Source: Hallerella sp964587155
GTDB taxonomy: Bacteria; Fibrobacterota; Fibrobacteria; Fibrobacterales; Fibrobacteraceae
Direction of reading: 5' to 3'
Length of the DNA: 64,000 nt
Assembly (NCBI GenBank): GCA_964587155.1
Contig: CAZPKF010000001.1
Coordinates: 173,263-237,262, forward strand
Both the position numbers and the translations under genes were made by a program. Below, piece by piece: positions 52,573-60,690 of the stretch (position 1 is the stretch's first letter; each line of letters begins with the position of its first letter). The notes under the pieces are model-generated. The model worked only from the letters and a program-made list of their open reading frames with translations, was not told the origin of the DNA and made no database searches.

Positions 52573-52947
52573 ATGGATTCAAATGTTGAAAAAGTTGTGA
52601 TGATTGGGGATAGAGTCTTGTTGAAACCCCTGGATGCCGCCACAAAAACGGGAAGCGGTCTTTATTTGCCGCCCGGAGTTCGCGAAAAAGACGCTGTCCA
52701 CGCAGGAATTGTTGTCAAGGTGGGTCCGGGGTATCCGATCCCTTCAACGGAGCCGGATGCCTTTTTGAAAGAAACCTCGGAACCGTTGAATTATGTACCG
52801 CTTCAAGTGGAAGAAGGCGATCAGGCGTTGTATTTGCACGGCAATGCTTTTCAAATTGAAATCAATGAAGAACGCTATGAAGTCGTGGGGCAAGGAGCGA
52901 TTCTCTTGGTTATCCGCGATGATGGCCTTTCTGAATTGGGCGTCTGA
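52573..52947 (+). CDS. GroES-like co-chaperonin paralogue
   Basis: A 124-residue Cpn10-fold protein: VVMIGDRVLLKPLDAATKTG, GLYLPPGVREKDAVHAGIVV and KVGPGYPIP follow the GroES order of strands, then an insert (about residues 57-80) replaces the GroES core, and EGDQALYLHGNAFQIEINEE with VVGQGAILLVI matches the end. It is longer than GroES (95-100) and groEL is not adjacent, so it may be a second, specialised copy rather than the chaperonin lid. It starts a three-gene run with one-base overlap to the next gene. Confidence 0.8.
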   Translation: MDSNVEKVVMIGDRVLLKPLDAATKTGSGLYLPPGVREKDAVHAGIVVKVGPGYPIPSTEPDAFLKETSEPLNYVPLQVEEGDQALYLHGNAFQIEINEERYEVVGQGAILLVIRDDGLSELGV

Positions 52948-53777
52948 TGGAACCTGCGCCGGTTAAGTTGTCGCTAGGATTGGCGGCATTCTCTGTGGTC
53001 GTTTTGCCGTTGGTTGTTTTCGTTTATACAGGCCTCTACTTCATTGATTTGTCGGGGCTTCTTTCCATTTTTGCACCGCTGGCAACGGGAATAGACGTTT
53101 TCCTCGCTATTTCGTTTTTACTTCTTGCCTGGGGAAACGTTTATTTGTTGCGGGCCATTTTAAAGAGATTGCCCAAACGAGCTGATGGAATGAAAACAAT
53201 GCAGAATTTGTGGAAAGCCTTGGCTATTTTCGCTAGTGCATTGACCGTCTTTTCGCCTTTGTATTCCGTATTTCCCGGCAGTGTGGGGATTTGTACGGCT
53301 TGGAGTGCTGCGTTTTTCGCAGAATGGATTGTTGGACTTATTCTGTATGTTTCCCTGGCTCGTTTCGGCTTCCGCGGAAAGAACTGGCTGCTGCTTGGAA
53401 TAGGACTTTCTTTGGCGGTGGGATTGCTGGCAGATTTCAATGGACTGCGGGGCGTTCAAACGGCTGTGGACAATTCCTTGGAGGAAATGGCGGACGTTTC
53501 TGGAGAAGGTGGCAGTCCGGAAAATTCGATAGCAGAAATGCTCGGAATTTCTCAGTCGGAATTCGATACGTTAGACGATGAATCTTTGGCTGATTTGCAA
53601 GAAGTTTCTGCAGGATTCGTTTTGGTGGTCGCTTCTGGCTTTTTGGGACTGGTCGTTTTGCATTTTGCAGCTTGGGGTTGTGCTTATGTCTTGATCGCTC
53701 TGTATTTTTCAAAGAGAAACGGCAGTCGTCCTGGCAAAAGGCGTTGGGAAAAAATGAAGGACATGAAAATATGCTGA
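52947..53777 (+). CDS. Membrane protein, unknown function
   Basis: A 276-residue protein with about six membrane helices, for example FSVVVLPLVVFVYTGLYFI, ISFLLLAWGNVYLLRAIL and WLLLGIGLSLAVGLLA. A periplasmic or cytoplasmic acidic segment (about residues 175-215, rich in Glu, Asp and Ser) precedes the last helix. I recognise no family. Start ATG shares one base with the preceding stop, and the end overlaps the DUF486 gene by seven bases, so it is translated with both. Confidence 0.65.
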   Translation: MEPAPVKLSLGLAAFSVVVLPLVVFVYTGLYFIDLSGLLSIFAPLATGIDVFLAISFLLLAWGNVYLLRAILKRLPKRADGMKTMQNLWKALAIFASALTVFSPLYSVFPGSVGICTAWSAAFFAEWIVGLILYVSLARFGFRGKNWLLLGIGLSLAVGLLADFNGLRGVQTAVDNSLEEMADVSGEGGSPENSIAEMLGISQSEFDTLDDESLADLQEVSAGFVLVVASGFLGLVVLHFAAWGCAYVLIALYFSKRNGSRPGKRRWEKMKDMKIC

Positions 53778-54112
53778 AAGTTGCCGTGATTACGGCGGGG
53801 CTTCTCGTCTGTTCGAATCTGTTTATGACATTTGCCTGGTATGGGCATTTAAAATTTTTAAACGCCAAACCCTGGATTATCGCCGCTTTGGCCAGTTGGG
53901 GAATCGCACTTTTTGAATATATGATACAAGTGCCGGCGAATCGTTACGGTTACACGGCGTTGAATGTTGTGCAGCTCAAAGTCATTCAAGAAGCGGTCGC
54001 ATTGACCGTGTTTGCCCCGTTTGCCGTTTTGATGATGAACCAACCGCTGAAGTTGGATTATCTTTGGTCGGCACTTTGCCTTATCGGGGCGGTGTATTTC
54101 GCGTTTCGCTAA
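53771..54112 (+). CDS. DMT-superfamily DUF486 membrane protein
   Basis: A 113-residue protein with four helices matching the DUF486 family: AWYGHLKFLN, WIIAALASWGIALFEYMIQVPANRYGY (shown in parts: WGIALFEYMIQVPANRYGY) and QLKVIQEAVALTVFAPFAVL. The start at 53771 is inside the end of the upstream gene. DUF486 proteins are half-size relatives of EamA transporters with no settled substrate. It converges with the ATPase gene, with no base between the two stops. Confidence 0.88.
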   Translation: MLKVAVITAGLLVCSNLFMTFAWYGHLKFLNAKPWIIAALASWGIALFEYMIQVPANRYGYTALNVVQLKVIQEAVALTVFAPFAVLMMNQPLKLDYLWSALCLIGAVYFAFR

Positions 54113-55597
54113 TCAGTTGACTCCGGTCGATGCCTGGGAAAGAACGGCTTCGATTTGTTGCAGTTCTTTGGTGAGTTTTCCCAAGGATTTGTAGCGATTG
54201 AGGATGCGGTTCATGAAATCCTTGTAGACATCTTTAGACAAGAACGGGTCGTTTTGAAATTCGGAATTCCGGTTGTATACGGCTTTGAGTTTTTTTAGGC
54301 TTTGCAGGGAATTTGTGATGACGTCGAACAGTTTTTCGTGTGCCGTTTGGAGTCCGATTTTATTCTGCTCCATAATTTCAGGATCGTTTGTACGCAAAAT
54401 TTCAGTGGGCAATTTGGCGTAATCTTCGTAAGTGGCGTTTGTGTTGCTCGCTGTTGAAGAAGACAGGACGCTAGAAGATGCTCTCATTCCGTTGCGCTTG
54501 GCTTTGGAATCAATGGAAATTTTACAGACATCGCCTCCTTGAAAGTTGCATTTGGCGCGGGTTTCTGTGCGGTGCAAAGCATTCAATGGGAAAAAGTCTT
54601 CACTTGTACCGACTCGGGAAAGCGGAACGTAAAGCGTGATGGATTCATTGAAAACGGTGATGGAATAAGAAATATGTTCTTGTCCTTCGATGGAAATCGT
54701 CTTGTAACGGTTGCCGCTAGAATTTTTGTAATGCTCCGCTGCGAGTAGAAGGTCTTTTGTGGAAATTCTCAATTCATCCGGATTGGGTGAAACGGAGTTG
54801 AGGAATGCGTCAATTCCGTTTTCGAAACCTTTTCGGATGGCTTCCGCCGTGGTGCGCTTTCCCCATAAATCTTCAGAAAGAAACAGGAAATCGGTGATGT
54901 TTGTTGTGGACCTTCCGGCAAAAAAGGCCTCTGCTCGGGCGATTTTGGCAAGGCCGCGCCAACGTTTTGCCGAAATGTAAACATTTCCTTTTTCACATTC
55001 ATTGGCGATTTGCCGAAGGAGGATAACGCTGTCTTCGGAAAGATCTATTTTTTCAAATTCGTTCCCCCAGGCGTTCAATTCTTCGACAGAAATTTTCAGA
55101 TTGTCAGAAACTGAATACTGTTCTGGGTCGCCGGCAGAAGAGAGGAGGGCGGGAAGAGCTTCTGGAGAAACGGAATCCGGCAGGCTTAACACCAGGTGGA
55201 TGCTGTCAGAAAGTCCTGCTTCGGCGAGTGCTGCGTCGGGGCGGAACCTCCCGGCTAAAAGGATTTCTGTCGCCAAGTGCTCGTCGAGGATGGCTCCGAT
55301 GGCGTTGGTCATTGATGTGTCGCTGCTGTAAAAACTGGTGAAAACGGCCAATTCAACAGGAGAGTCTTTCTCGGGGAGAGAAAAATTCCTGCGGCCATAA
55401 ACTTGAATGGGAATATCTTTGAATCCGGAGATGACATGGCGAATCAAGGAACGTTTTCCGGAGCCCGCCCGTCCGTATAAATACGTTGGTTGCCCGGTTA
55501 GAATGGCTAAAAAAAGCAGCCGCAAAAAAGTTCCCCGTTCGACAAGTCCCATCTCCAGTTCGGATATCAATTTTTGAATTCTCTCAGCAAGGGTCAT
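54113..55597 (-). CDS. RavA/MoxR-like AAA+ protein with degenerate Walker B
   Basis: A 494-residue protein. The AAA+ part lies in residues 1-250: LVERGTFLRLLFLAILTGQP and YLYGRAGSGKRSLI (Walker A, about residue 40) match RavA. Where RavA and MoxR have the Walker B FLDEIWK, this protein reads LAVFTSFYSS, so the ATP-hydrolysing acidic pair is missing; sensor regions are also weak. VYISAKRWRGLAKIARAEAF resembles the RavA lid. The C-terminal half (250-494) is unrelated in appearance and ends in a helical region (KLKAVYNRNSEF). AAGGA precedes the ATG. The usual VWA-domain partner gene is not adjacent. It may bind but not hydrolyse ATP. Confidence 0.75.
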   Translation of the reverse strand: MTLAERIQKLISELEMGLVERGTFLRLLFLAILTGQPTYLYGRAGSGKRSLIRHVISGFKDIPIQVYGRRNFSLPEKDSPVELAVFTSFYSSDTSMTNAIGAILDEHLATEILLAGRFRPDAALAEAGLSDSIHLVLSLPDSVSPEALPALLSSAGDPEQYSVSDNLKISVEELNAWGNEFEKIDLSEDSVILLRQIANECEKGNVYISAKRWRGLAKIARAEAFFAGRSTTNITDFLFLSEDLWGKRTTAEAIRKGFENGIDAFLNSVSPNPDELRISTKDLLLAAEHYKNSSGNRYKTISIEGQEHISYSITVFNESITLYVPLSRVGTSEDFFPLNALHRTETRAKCNFQGGDVCKISIDSKAKRNGMRASSSVLSSSTASNTNATYEDYAKLPTEILRTNDPEIMEQNKIGLQTAHEKLFDVITNSLQSLKKLKAVYNRNSEFQNDPFLSKDVYKDFMNRILNRYKSLGKLTKELQQIEAVLSQASTGVN

Positions 55598-55647
55598 AAA
55601 AATTCCTTCTTCTCAGAAAATATAGCCGATTTTTCTAAAATAGAAGC

Positions 55648-56619
55648 ATGCTCGATGCGATTCTTTTTGTGCAACTGGGTTCTCCAGAAAAGGCGACACC
55701 GGAAAGTGTCAAAAAATATCTTGTTGAATTTTTGGGAGACTGGCACACATTGGGAAATCCGCCCTTTTTTTGGAAAGCGCTGTTGAAGTTTGTCATTGCT
55801 CCGCGGCGTTCTGCAAAAAGTGCTGAAAAATACCGGGTGATGGTGGAAAATGCCGGGCTGGGAGAAATGCCGTTAATTTATTACACCAGGCGTTTTTCCG
55901 AAGAGACCGCTAAAATTGTCGGTCAAGAAATCCCGGTGCGCCATGCCTTTGAATTTGGCGCAAGACCGTCTATTGGGGATGTCTTGGAAGATTTCAATCG
56001 CCAGGGAAAAAGGGAAATTTGCGTTGTGCCGTTGTATCCACAACGCTCGTTGGTGACGACGGTTGCCGTTCGGGATTTGGCGCAAGAGGCGTTCCGGCGT
56101 TTTCCTTCACAGAAAATGCATTTTGTTGAAGGCTTTCCGATGAACCGCGTGTGGCTGGAAGAAACTCTAGACAACATCCTTTTGCGGTGGGATAAACGAT
56201 GCCCGGTTGTTTTTTCGTTCCATGGAATCCCTGAAAAATGGGAACGTCTTGGGGATCCGTATCGGTCGGATTGCGACAGGGAGTTTGAATGGTTTCAGGA
56301 AAAATTGAAAGCCGTTTCTTCCGGGGCGCAAATTTACAAGGCTTATCAGAGTCGATTTGGAAAGGGAAAATGGCTCGGTCCCAGTGTCAAAGAGGTGTTG
56401 GAGGATTTAGGAAAGCGGCGCGAAGACGTTCTAGTCGTATGCCCTTCGTTCACGGCGGATAATTTGGAAACGCTTTATGAAGCCGATGTAGAATTGAACG
56501 CATTGTTCAAGGCGTCTGGTGGAGGCCGTTTTGTCCGCATTCCCTGTTTGAATTTGAACGAAAACTGGATACGCCGGTTTGCGGAAGAAATTCTCCGGAT
56601 TGTCCGGGCGGAAACCTGA
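55648..56619 (+). CDS. hemH: Ferrochelatase
   Basis: A 323-residue HemH that inserts Fe2+ into protoporphyrin IX. AILFVQLGSPEKATPESVKKY opens the family fold (AILFVQLGSPEKATPESV), VVPLYPQRSLVTT is the first block, FSFHGIPEKW has the catalytic His, YQSRFGKGKWLGPSV binds the porphyrin and VCPSFTADNLETLYE carries the essential Glu. No C-terminal Fe-S cysteines are seen. The gene is coupled to an outer-membrane barrel gene by a one-base overlap. No other haem gene is in the window. Confidence 0.95.
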   Translation: MLDAILFVQLGSPEKATPESVKKYLVEFLGDWHTLGNPPFFWKALLKFVIAPRRSAKSAEKYRVMVENAGLGEMPLIYYTRRFSEETAKIVGQEIPVRHAFEFGARPSIGDVLEDFNRQGKREICVVPLYPQRSLVTTVAVRDLAQEAFRRFPSQKMHFVEGFPMNRVWLEETLDNILLRWDKRCPVVFSFHGIPEKWERLGDPYRSDCDREFEWFQEKLKAVSSGAQIYKAYQSRFGKGKWLGPSVKEVLEDLGKRREDVLVVCPSFTADNLETLYEADVELNALFKASGGGRFVRIPCLNLNENWIRRFAEEILRIVRAET

Positions 56620-57680
56620 TGAAGTTCCGGCTTTTGAAACTCCCTTTTTTGCTCGCTTTTTCATTGGCTTTTGCCGAAGATAGTTTTCAGCGTTTTGCCG
56701 CATTGCCAGTCCTTGGGTATTCAGAAGAAACGGGAATCAAATACGGGGCGATGCTCATCCTTTTTTCAAAGCCGGATTCATCGGAAACAGAAGCCAGTTC
56801 TTTGGATTTCGCCGTCATGGGAACCTCGGAAGGGCAGATGGAATTGAATATTTCTCCGGATCTTTATTTAGCTGGCGGAAAAATTCATTCGGACATTTCT
56901 TTTATTTATTGGAATTGGCGGGCGAAATATTATGGCATCGGAAACGACCCGGACAGGGATGAGTTTCTGCGTTATGATATGGATTTTTTCCGATTGACTC
57001 TCCCGGTGGAAATAGGCGTTTTGCCGTCTCCGTTTTCCCGCTACCTCGCATTTGGCCCGTACTTCCATTTTGAAACGAATACCGTCTCGTTTCACCAAGG
57101 AACGCTTTCGCGTCCGGAAATTTCTGGGGGATTTCGCAGTGGAGTAGGGTATCAGGTTGTTTTAGATTTGCGAGATAATGTAAACTGGCCAGTGCGGGGC
57201 GTTTACGGGCAATTTCGACAAGTTTATTTTAGAAAGGCCTTTGGCAGCGACTCGGACTTTTTCTCTCAGACATTTGATTTGCGCGCGTATGCGTATTTGT
57301 TCTGGGGAACCTCTGTCGCCGTTGGTGCGAACTACGATTTGCGGATGGGGAAAGTCCCATTTGATATACTGCCGACTCTTGATGGTTACAAACGCTTTCG
57401 CGGCGTGGAACGCGGAATGTTTTTGGACAGGCAAAGTTTTTCTGCCCAAGTGGAATTTCGCAAAACGCTTTTTTGGCGCTTGGCGGGAACAATCTTTTTT
57501 GAAGCGGGAAAGGTGGGGCCGTATTTTTCAAAGTTGATGGAGAACGACTGGCATTATGCGCCCGGGTTTGGGGGCAGGCTTCTGTTGAATAAATCAGAAA
57601 AAACGTACGCCCGTTGTGATTTTTCTCTCGTGGATGGAAAATATTTGGGGCTCACCATCTATCTGCGAGAAGCTTTTTAG
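56619..57680 (+). CDS. Omp85/BamA-type outer-membrane barrel without POTRA domains
   Basis: A 353-residue exported protein (signal peptide to about LAFAED). The barrel starts directly with PVLGYSEETGIKYGAMLILF and includes LDLRDNVNWPVRGVYGQF and YKRFRGVERGMFLDRQSFSA, which match the surface-antigen D15/Omp85 pattern, the latter holding the RGxE-like lid-lock region. The final residue is Phe (REAF), the OMP assembly signal. There is no room for POTRA repeats. Such short barrels are found in Bacteroidota and Fibrobacterota, some fused to or near lipases. A terminator follows. Confidence 0.82.
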   Translation: MKFRLLKLPFLLAFSLAFAEDSFQRFAALPVLGYSEETGIKYGAMLILFSKPDSSETEASSLDFAVMGTSEGQMELNISPDLYLAGGKIHSDISFIYWNWRAKYYGIGNDPDRDEFLRYDMDFFRLTLPVEIGVLPSPFSRYLAFGPYFHFETNTVSFHQGTLSRPEISGGFRSGVGYQVVLDLRDNVNWPVRGVYGQFRQVYFRKAFGSDSDFFSQTFDLRAYAYLFWGTSVAVGANYDLRMGKVPFDILPTLDGYKRFRGVERGMFLDRQSFSAQVEFRKTLFWRLAGTIFFEAGKVGPYFSKLMENDWHYAPGFGGRLLLNKSEKTYARCDFSLVDGKYLGLTIYLREAF

Positions 57681-57681
57681 T

Positions 57682-57710
57682 AAAAAAAACACCGCATTGA
57701 CGCGGTGTTT
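57682..57710. terminator. Bidirectional terminator between the Omp85-like gene and nuoA
   Basis: Nine-base stem AAACACCGC (57687-57695) and GCGGTGTTT (57702-57710), six-base loop. A run of eight A precedes it, which is the T run on the minus strand where the nuoA transcript ends. Confidence 0.85.
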
Positions 57711-57729
57711 CAACAGGTCCACTTTGAAC

Positions 57730-58128
57730 TCAGTCAGAGATTTTGTTCCAATTGAGAACGCCTTTGCGATACAGGTAAAGGTAACCGCTTTCCAAAATGA
57801 GCAAAAAGGCGAGGAGAACAAAAAGCAAGCTCCAAGAGCTTTCTAAAAAGACAACGGCTAACGGATAAAGGAATGCGACTTCGATGTCAAAAACAAGGAA
57901 GAGCATGGCGACCATGTAATACTTGATGGGGTAACGTTCGTCAGCAGTACCTGCAACGTGTGCCAAACCGCATTCATAAGGCGTCCCTTTGATTTCGGTG
58001 TGCTTCTTGCGACCTGGATGCAAAATCCAGTTAGAAAACAACAGGATAAGGGGAATGGCGATGGCAATCAGAATCAAGATGGTCAGCGCAAAAGCGGTGT
58101 CAAAAATTTCAACGTTTCCTAAGTTCAT
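57730..58128 (-). CDS. nuoA: NADH-quinone oxidoreductase subunit A
   Basis: A 132-residue three-helix membrane subunit of complex I. GTPYECG is the conserved loop with the redox-sensitive Cys, YPIKYYMVAMLFLVFDIEVAFLYP (shown as YYMVAMLFLVFDIEVAFL) has the Glu/Asp pair in helix 2 used in quinone-site coupling, and helix 3 ends ESGYLYLYRKG. The start at 58128 (MNLGNVEI) is preferred; an in-frame ATG 15 codons upstream would overlap the TPR gene. Further nuo genes are not next to it: a terminator follows and the gene before it encodes an unrelated membrane TPR protein. Confidence 0.9.
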   Translation of the reverse strand: MNLGNVEIFDTAFALTILILIAIAIPLILLFSNWILHPGRKKHTEIKGTPYECGLAHVAGTADERYPIKYYMVAMLFLVFDIEVAFLYPLAVVFLESSWSLLFVLLAFLLILESGYLYLYRKGVLNWNKISD

Positions 58129-58144
58129 AGTACCGATAAAATAG

Positions 58145-59551
58145 TTATTTTCCGAGTAATTTGCGAGCTTCACCCGTCAGAATGTCGTTAGAATCTCCCA
58201 TGGCGACTTCTTCGAGCTCCTTTAGGCCCTTTTCCCTGTCGATATTGTTCTGCAAGCGCAATTCTCCTACATAAAAAAGCGCCCGGCGTTTTGTTTTGAC
58301 ATCGGTTTCCACTTCAATGCCTTTTTCATAAAGGTTAACGGCGACTTCTGTCAGGCCTTTTTTGGCGGCATCCGTCCCCCACGAAATCCATTGCAACCCG
58401 GGAATTGGGAAAAAGAATCGGGGGTAGAGCATGGATTCTGCGATTTTTTCCACGGTAGATTTGTCTAAAGGCTTTTCGGATAACAAGCGGCCAAAAGAAT
58501 GGGTCAAAATTTGGGCTGCGTGGTCGTATTCCGCTTTGTTGGCGAGATCGATCGCCTCGTTTAAGGTCTCTCGAAGTTGAATTTTGGCATCAGTTTTTTG
58601 CTCGGATGTTCCTTCGGAAGATTTCTTGGTAAAAGCTTTTGAGCGCGGGAGGGGAAGCTTGAATCCCAAAAGAGCGCCGATGCCGAAAAGGGGAATTTCC
58701 AAAATGGCGACCCATCCGTATAAATTCGGGTTGAAGAACCAGTTCGTTAAAATGTCGGCAAAGAGCAACGCGAGGGAACCGCCTGCGATAAGCGAATTCG
58801 ATCCGCTCTTGCGCTGTTTGTCCGAAAAGGAAAATCCGAGTAAAAGAGCAAGGGCGAGACTTGGACCCATATAAGGCGTGTCTGCGTAGCGATCAAAATA
58901 AGAAAGGGGGAGTGTCGCCATGAACAGGAACCCGGAAACGGGAAGCCCTGCAGCGAAGAGAATGCCTGGCTGAGAAAGGCCGCGGCGAGCTTCCAGCGAT
59001 TTCATGGCAAAGGAAAATCCGATGGCGAAAATCAAAAAGGACAGCAGACTGGGGAATAGAATCCAGGCGACGAAAAGCTTTCCTGCGTTTGAATCTTCAG
59101 GAATGAAAAAAATCTTGTATTCGGGAAGAGTCGATGTGTAACCTTGGATGTAATGCTTCAATTTGGCGCGGAATAACTTTTCATCGGGAGCGATTTCGTT
59201 CACGGCGTAGGACTTCTTCCCCGAAGTTTCCCACCAAATCCGAAATTCCTCTTTCATTTGCGCAATGCGTTTTTCCGGTTCTAGCGGAGGATTCTGTTCG
59301 TGGAATCTTTTCAAAAAGGCGTCTAATTCTTCACGGTAAATTTTTTCTGTCGGTTCCACGCCAACATCCCTGAATTTTTTGGCACCTTCCGCATTCCAGT
59401 ATAAGTTGAACTGGGAAACAGCTTCGTTTTCGCGGGATCTTTCACGGAATTCCGGAGCGCATTGGATGATGACGTTCACCGTTCCCAAAATCAAAGTGAA
59501 CAGGATGCAAATGGTGTAAGGCTTTCGGCAAAAGGCGAGTATTTTCGACAT
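58145..59551 (-). CDS. Membrane protein with TPR-like C-terminus, unknown function
   Basis: A 468-residue protein: one N-terminal helix (CILFTLILGTVNVIIQC), a periplasmic helical part (about residues 35-155), four or five helices (about 165-305) and a cytoplasmic alpha-helical, TPR-like tail (EAIDLANKAEYDHAAQILTH, AAKKGLTEVAVNLYEKGIEV). The ATG at 59551 lies 13 bases after the kinase stop; an in-frame start 26 codons earlier would overlap the kinase. It sits between a Ser/Thr kinase and nuoA in one apparent operon and could be a kinase substrate or sensor partner; this is inference from position only. Confidence 0.68.
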   Translation of the reverse strand: MSKILAFCRKPYTICILFTLILGTVNVIIQCAPEFRERSRENEAVSQFNLYWNAEGAKKFRDVGVEPTEKIYREELDAFLKRFHEQNPPLEPEKRIAQMKEEFRIWWETSGKKSYAVNEIAPDEKLFRAKLKHYIQGYTSTLPEYKIFFIPEDSNAGKLFVAWILFPSLLSFLIFAIGFSFAMKSLEARRGLSQPGILFAAGLPVSGFLFMATLPLSYFDRYADTPYMGPSLALALLLGFSFSDKQRKSGSNSLIAGGSLALLFADILTNWFFNPNLYGWVAILEIPLFGIGALLGFKLPLPRSKAFTKKSSEGTSEQKTDAKIQLRETLNEAIDLANKAEYDHAAQILTHSFGRLLSEKPLDKSTVEKIAESMLYPRFFFPIPGLQWISWGTDAAKKGLTEVAVNLYEKGIEVETDVKTKRRALFYVGELRLQNNIDREKGLKELEEVAMGDSNDILTGEARKLLGK

Positions 59552-59564
59552 GGTTTGTTGCCTG

Positions 59565-60677
59565 TCAATTTCTGCGGATTTCTCCGCGGTATTCCCGCAA
59601 CTGGTTCCACAGAAAATCCGTGTTGACATCGTGGTAGCCCAAAGCGTTTACTCGTTCACGCAATTTATGTGCGATATTGAACAGGTTCTCGCTTTTTTGC
59701 ATCCGTTCAATGCTGTCGAATGTGGTCAGCTGGTCTATCCAGTCGTGGATTTCTGGGAACCGGTCGTCTTCAAAAACATTTTCCCTTCCCGTTCGCAAAT
59801 ATTCCAGGTAGCGTTCGGTAATGTGGAAGTGGTCTTCGGTAAAAATTTGAATGGATTTGGGGAATGGATTCTTGCCGGTCAGAAACTCGTGCATGATGAT
59901 GCCGAAGCTGAAATAGTCCACAGAACTGGACAGGTTTTCACCCATCACGGCTTGTTCTGGCGCACAATAGGCGGGGGTCATTAGACCACCGTATTCGGTA
60001 ACGCTTTCCCGGAGTTTCGCCTGAGCATAGCCAAAGTCGCAAACGAGAATTTTGTGGTTGTTGATGTGGGCCGGATCTTGGCACAACATCAGATTTTTGG
60101 GTTTTAAATCCTTGTGGACGATTTGATAATAATGCAACTGGCTGATGGTGTTTGCCAAATAGGCGATTTGGGCAACGCGGGGGACAAGTTCTTCTTTTGA
60201 AATGTCCGTTTTGAACATTTTGTCCAAAGAACAGCCTTTGATAAGCTCCATCTTCAAATAGGGGAGTCTTCCGGCGATTCCGCCGCCGAGACTTTGTACA
60301 ACGCCTTCAATGTTTGTCGCCCGAATGAGATTGTTGATTCGAATTTCATCTTCAAAAGAGCTGATGATCATGTTCAGACGGTGAATGCGGTTCTTTCCCG
60401 ATGGAACGTAGTATTTGCAGAATTTGACCACGATGTTCCGCTCACCGTACCGTTCCCCGCTCCCCGGGCGTTCAATCCAATAGGTGGCTCGGAACAAATC
60501 GTTTGTGCCGTCTAAAGTCAAACGGTCGTTCAGCCGGATTCGTTCCACGGCCCCGCTGTGCAAATAAACGGGATTGTGGTCTAGCCACCATTGGTAATCG
60601 CCCAAGGAATAATGTTCGCGAATGGCCAAATTGCGCGACAGGCGGTCGAGAATTTCTGCAAAACGATTCTGGATCAC
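59565..60677 (-). CDS. Eukaryotic-like serine/threonine protein kinase
   Basis: A 370-residue soluble kinase. The glycine-rich loop is poor, with LFRATYWIERPG where strand 1-2 should be; VVKFCKYYV carries the ATP-binding Lys. The catalytic loop is VHKDLKPKN (Asp near residue 190, HKD in place of HRD), the metal-binding motif VCDFGYA and the activation-segment end YCAPEQ. VDYFSFGIIMHEFLTGKNPFP is the usual helix F region. No membrane helix or sensor domain (PASTA, WD40) is present. Its substrate is unknown. It is 13 bases from the LOG gene upstream and 13 from the TPR gene downstream. Confidence 0.9.
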   Translation of the reverse strand: MIQNRFAEILDRLSRNLAIREHYSLGDYQWWLDHNPVYLHSGAVERIRLNDRLTLDGTNDLFRATYWIERPGSGERYGERNIVVKFCKYYVPSGKNRIHRLNMIISSFEDEIRINNLIRATNIEGVVQSLGGGIAGRLPYLKMELIKGCSLDKMFKTDISKEELVPRVAQIAYLANTISQLHYYQIVHKDLKPKNLMLCQDPAHINNHKILVCDFGYAQAKLRESVTEYGGLMTPAYCAPEQAVMGENLSSSVDYFSFGIIMHEFLTGKNPFPKSIQIFTEDHFHITERYLEYLRTGRENVFEDDRFPEIHDWIDQLTTFDSIERMQKSENLFNIAHKLRERVNALGYHDVNTDFLWNQLREYRGEIRRN

Positions 60678-60690
60678 GCTTGGAATTTAA

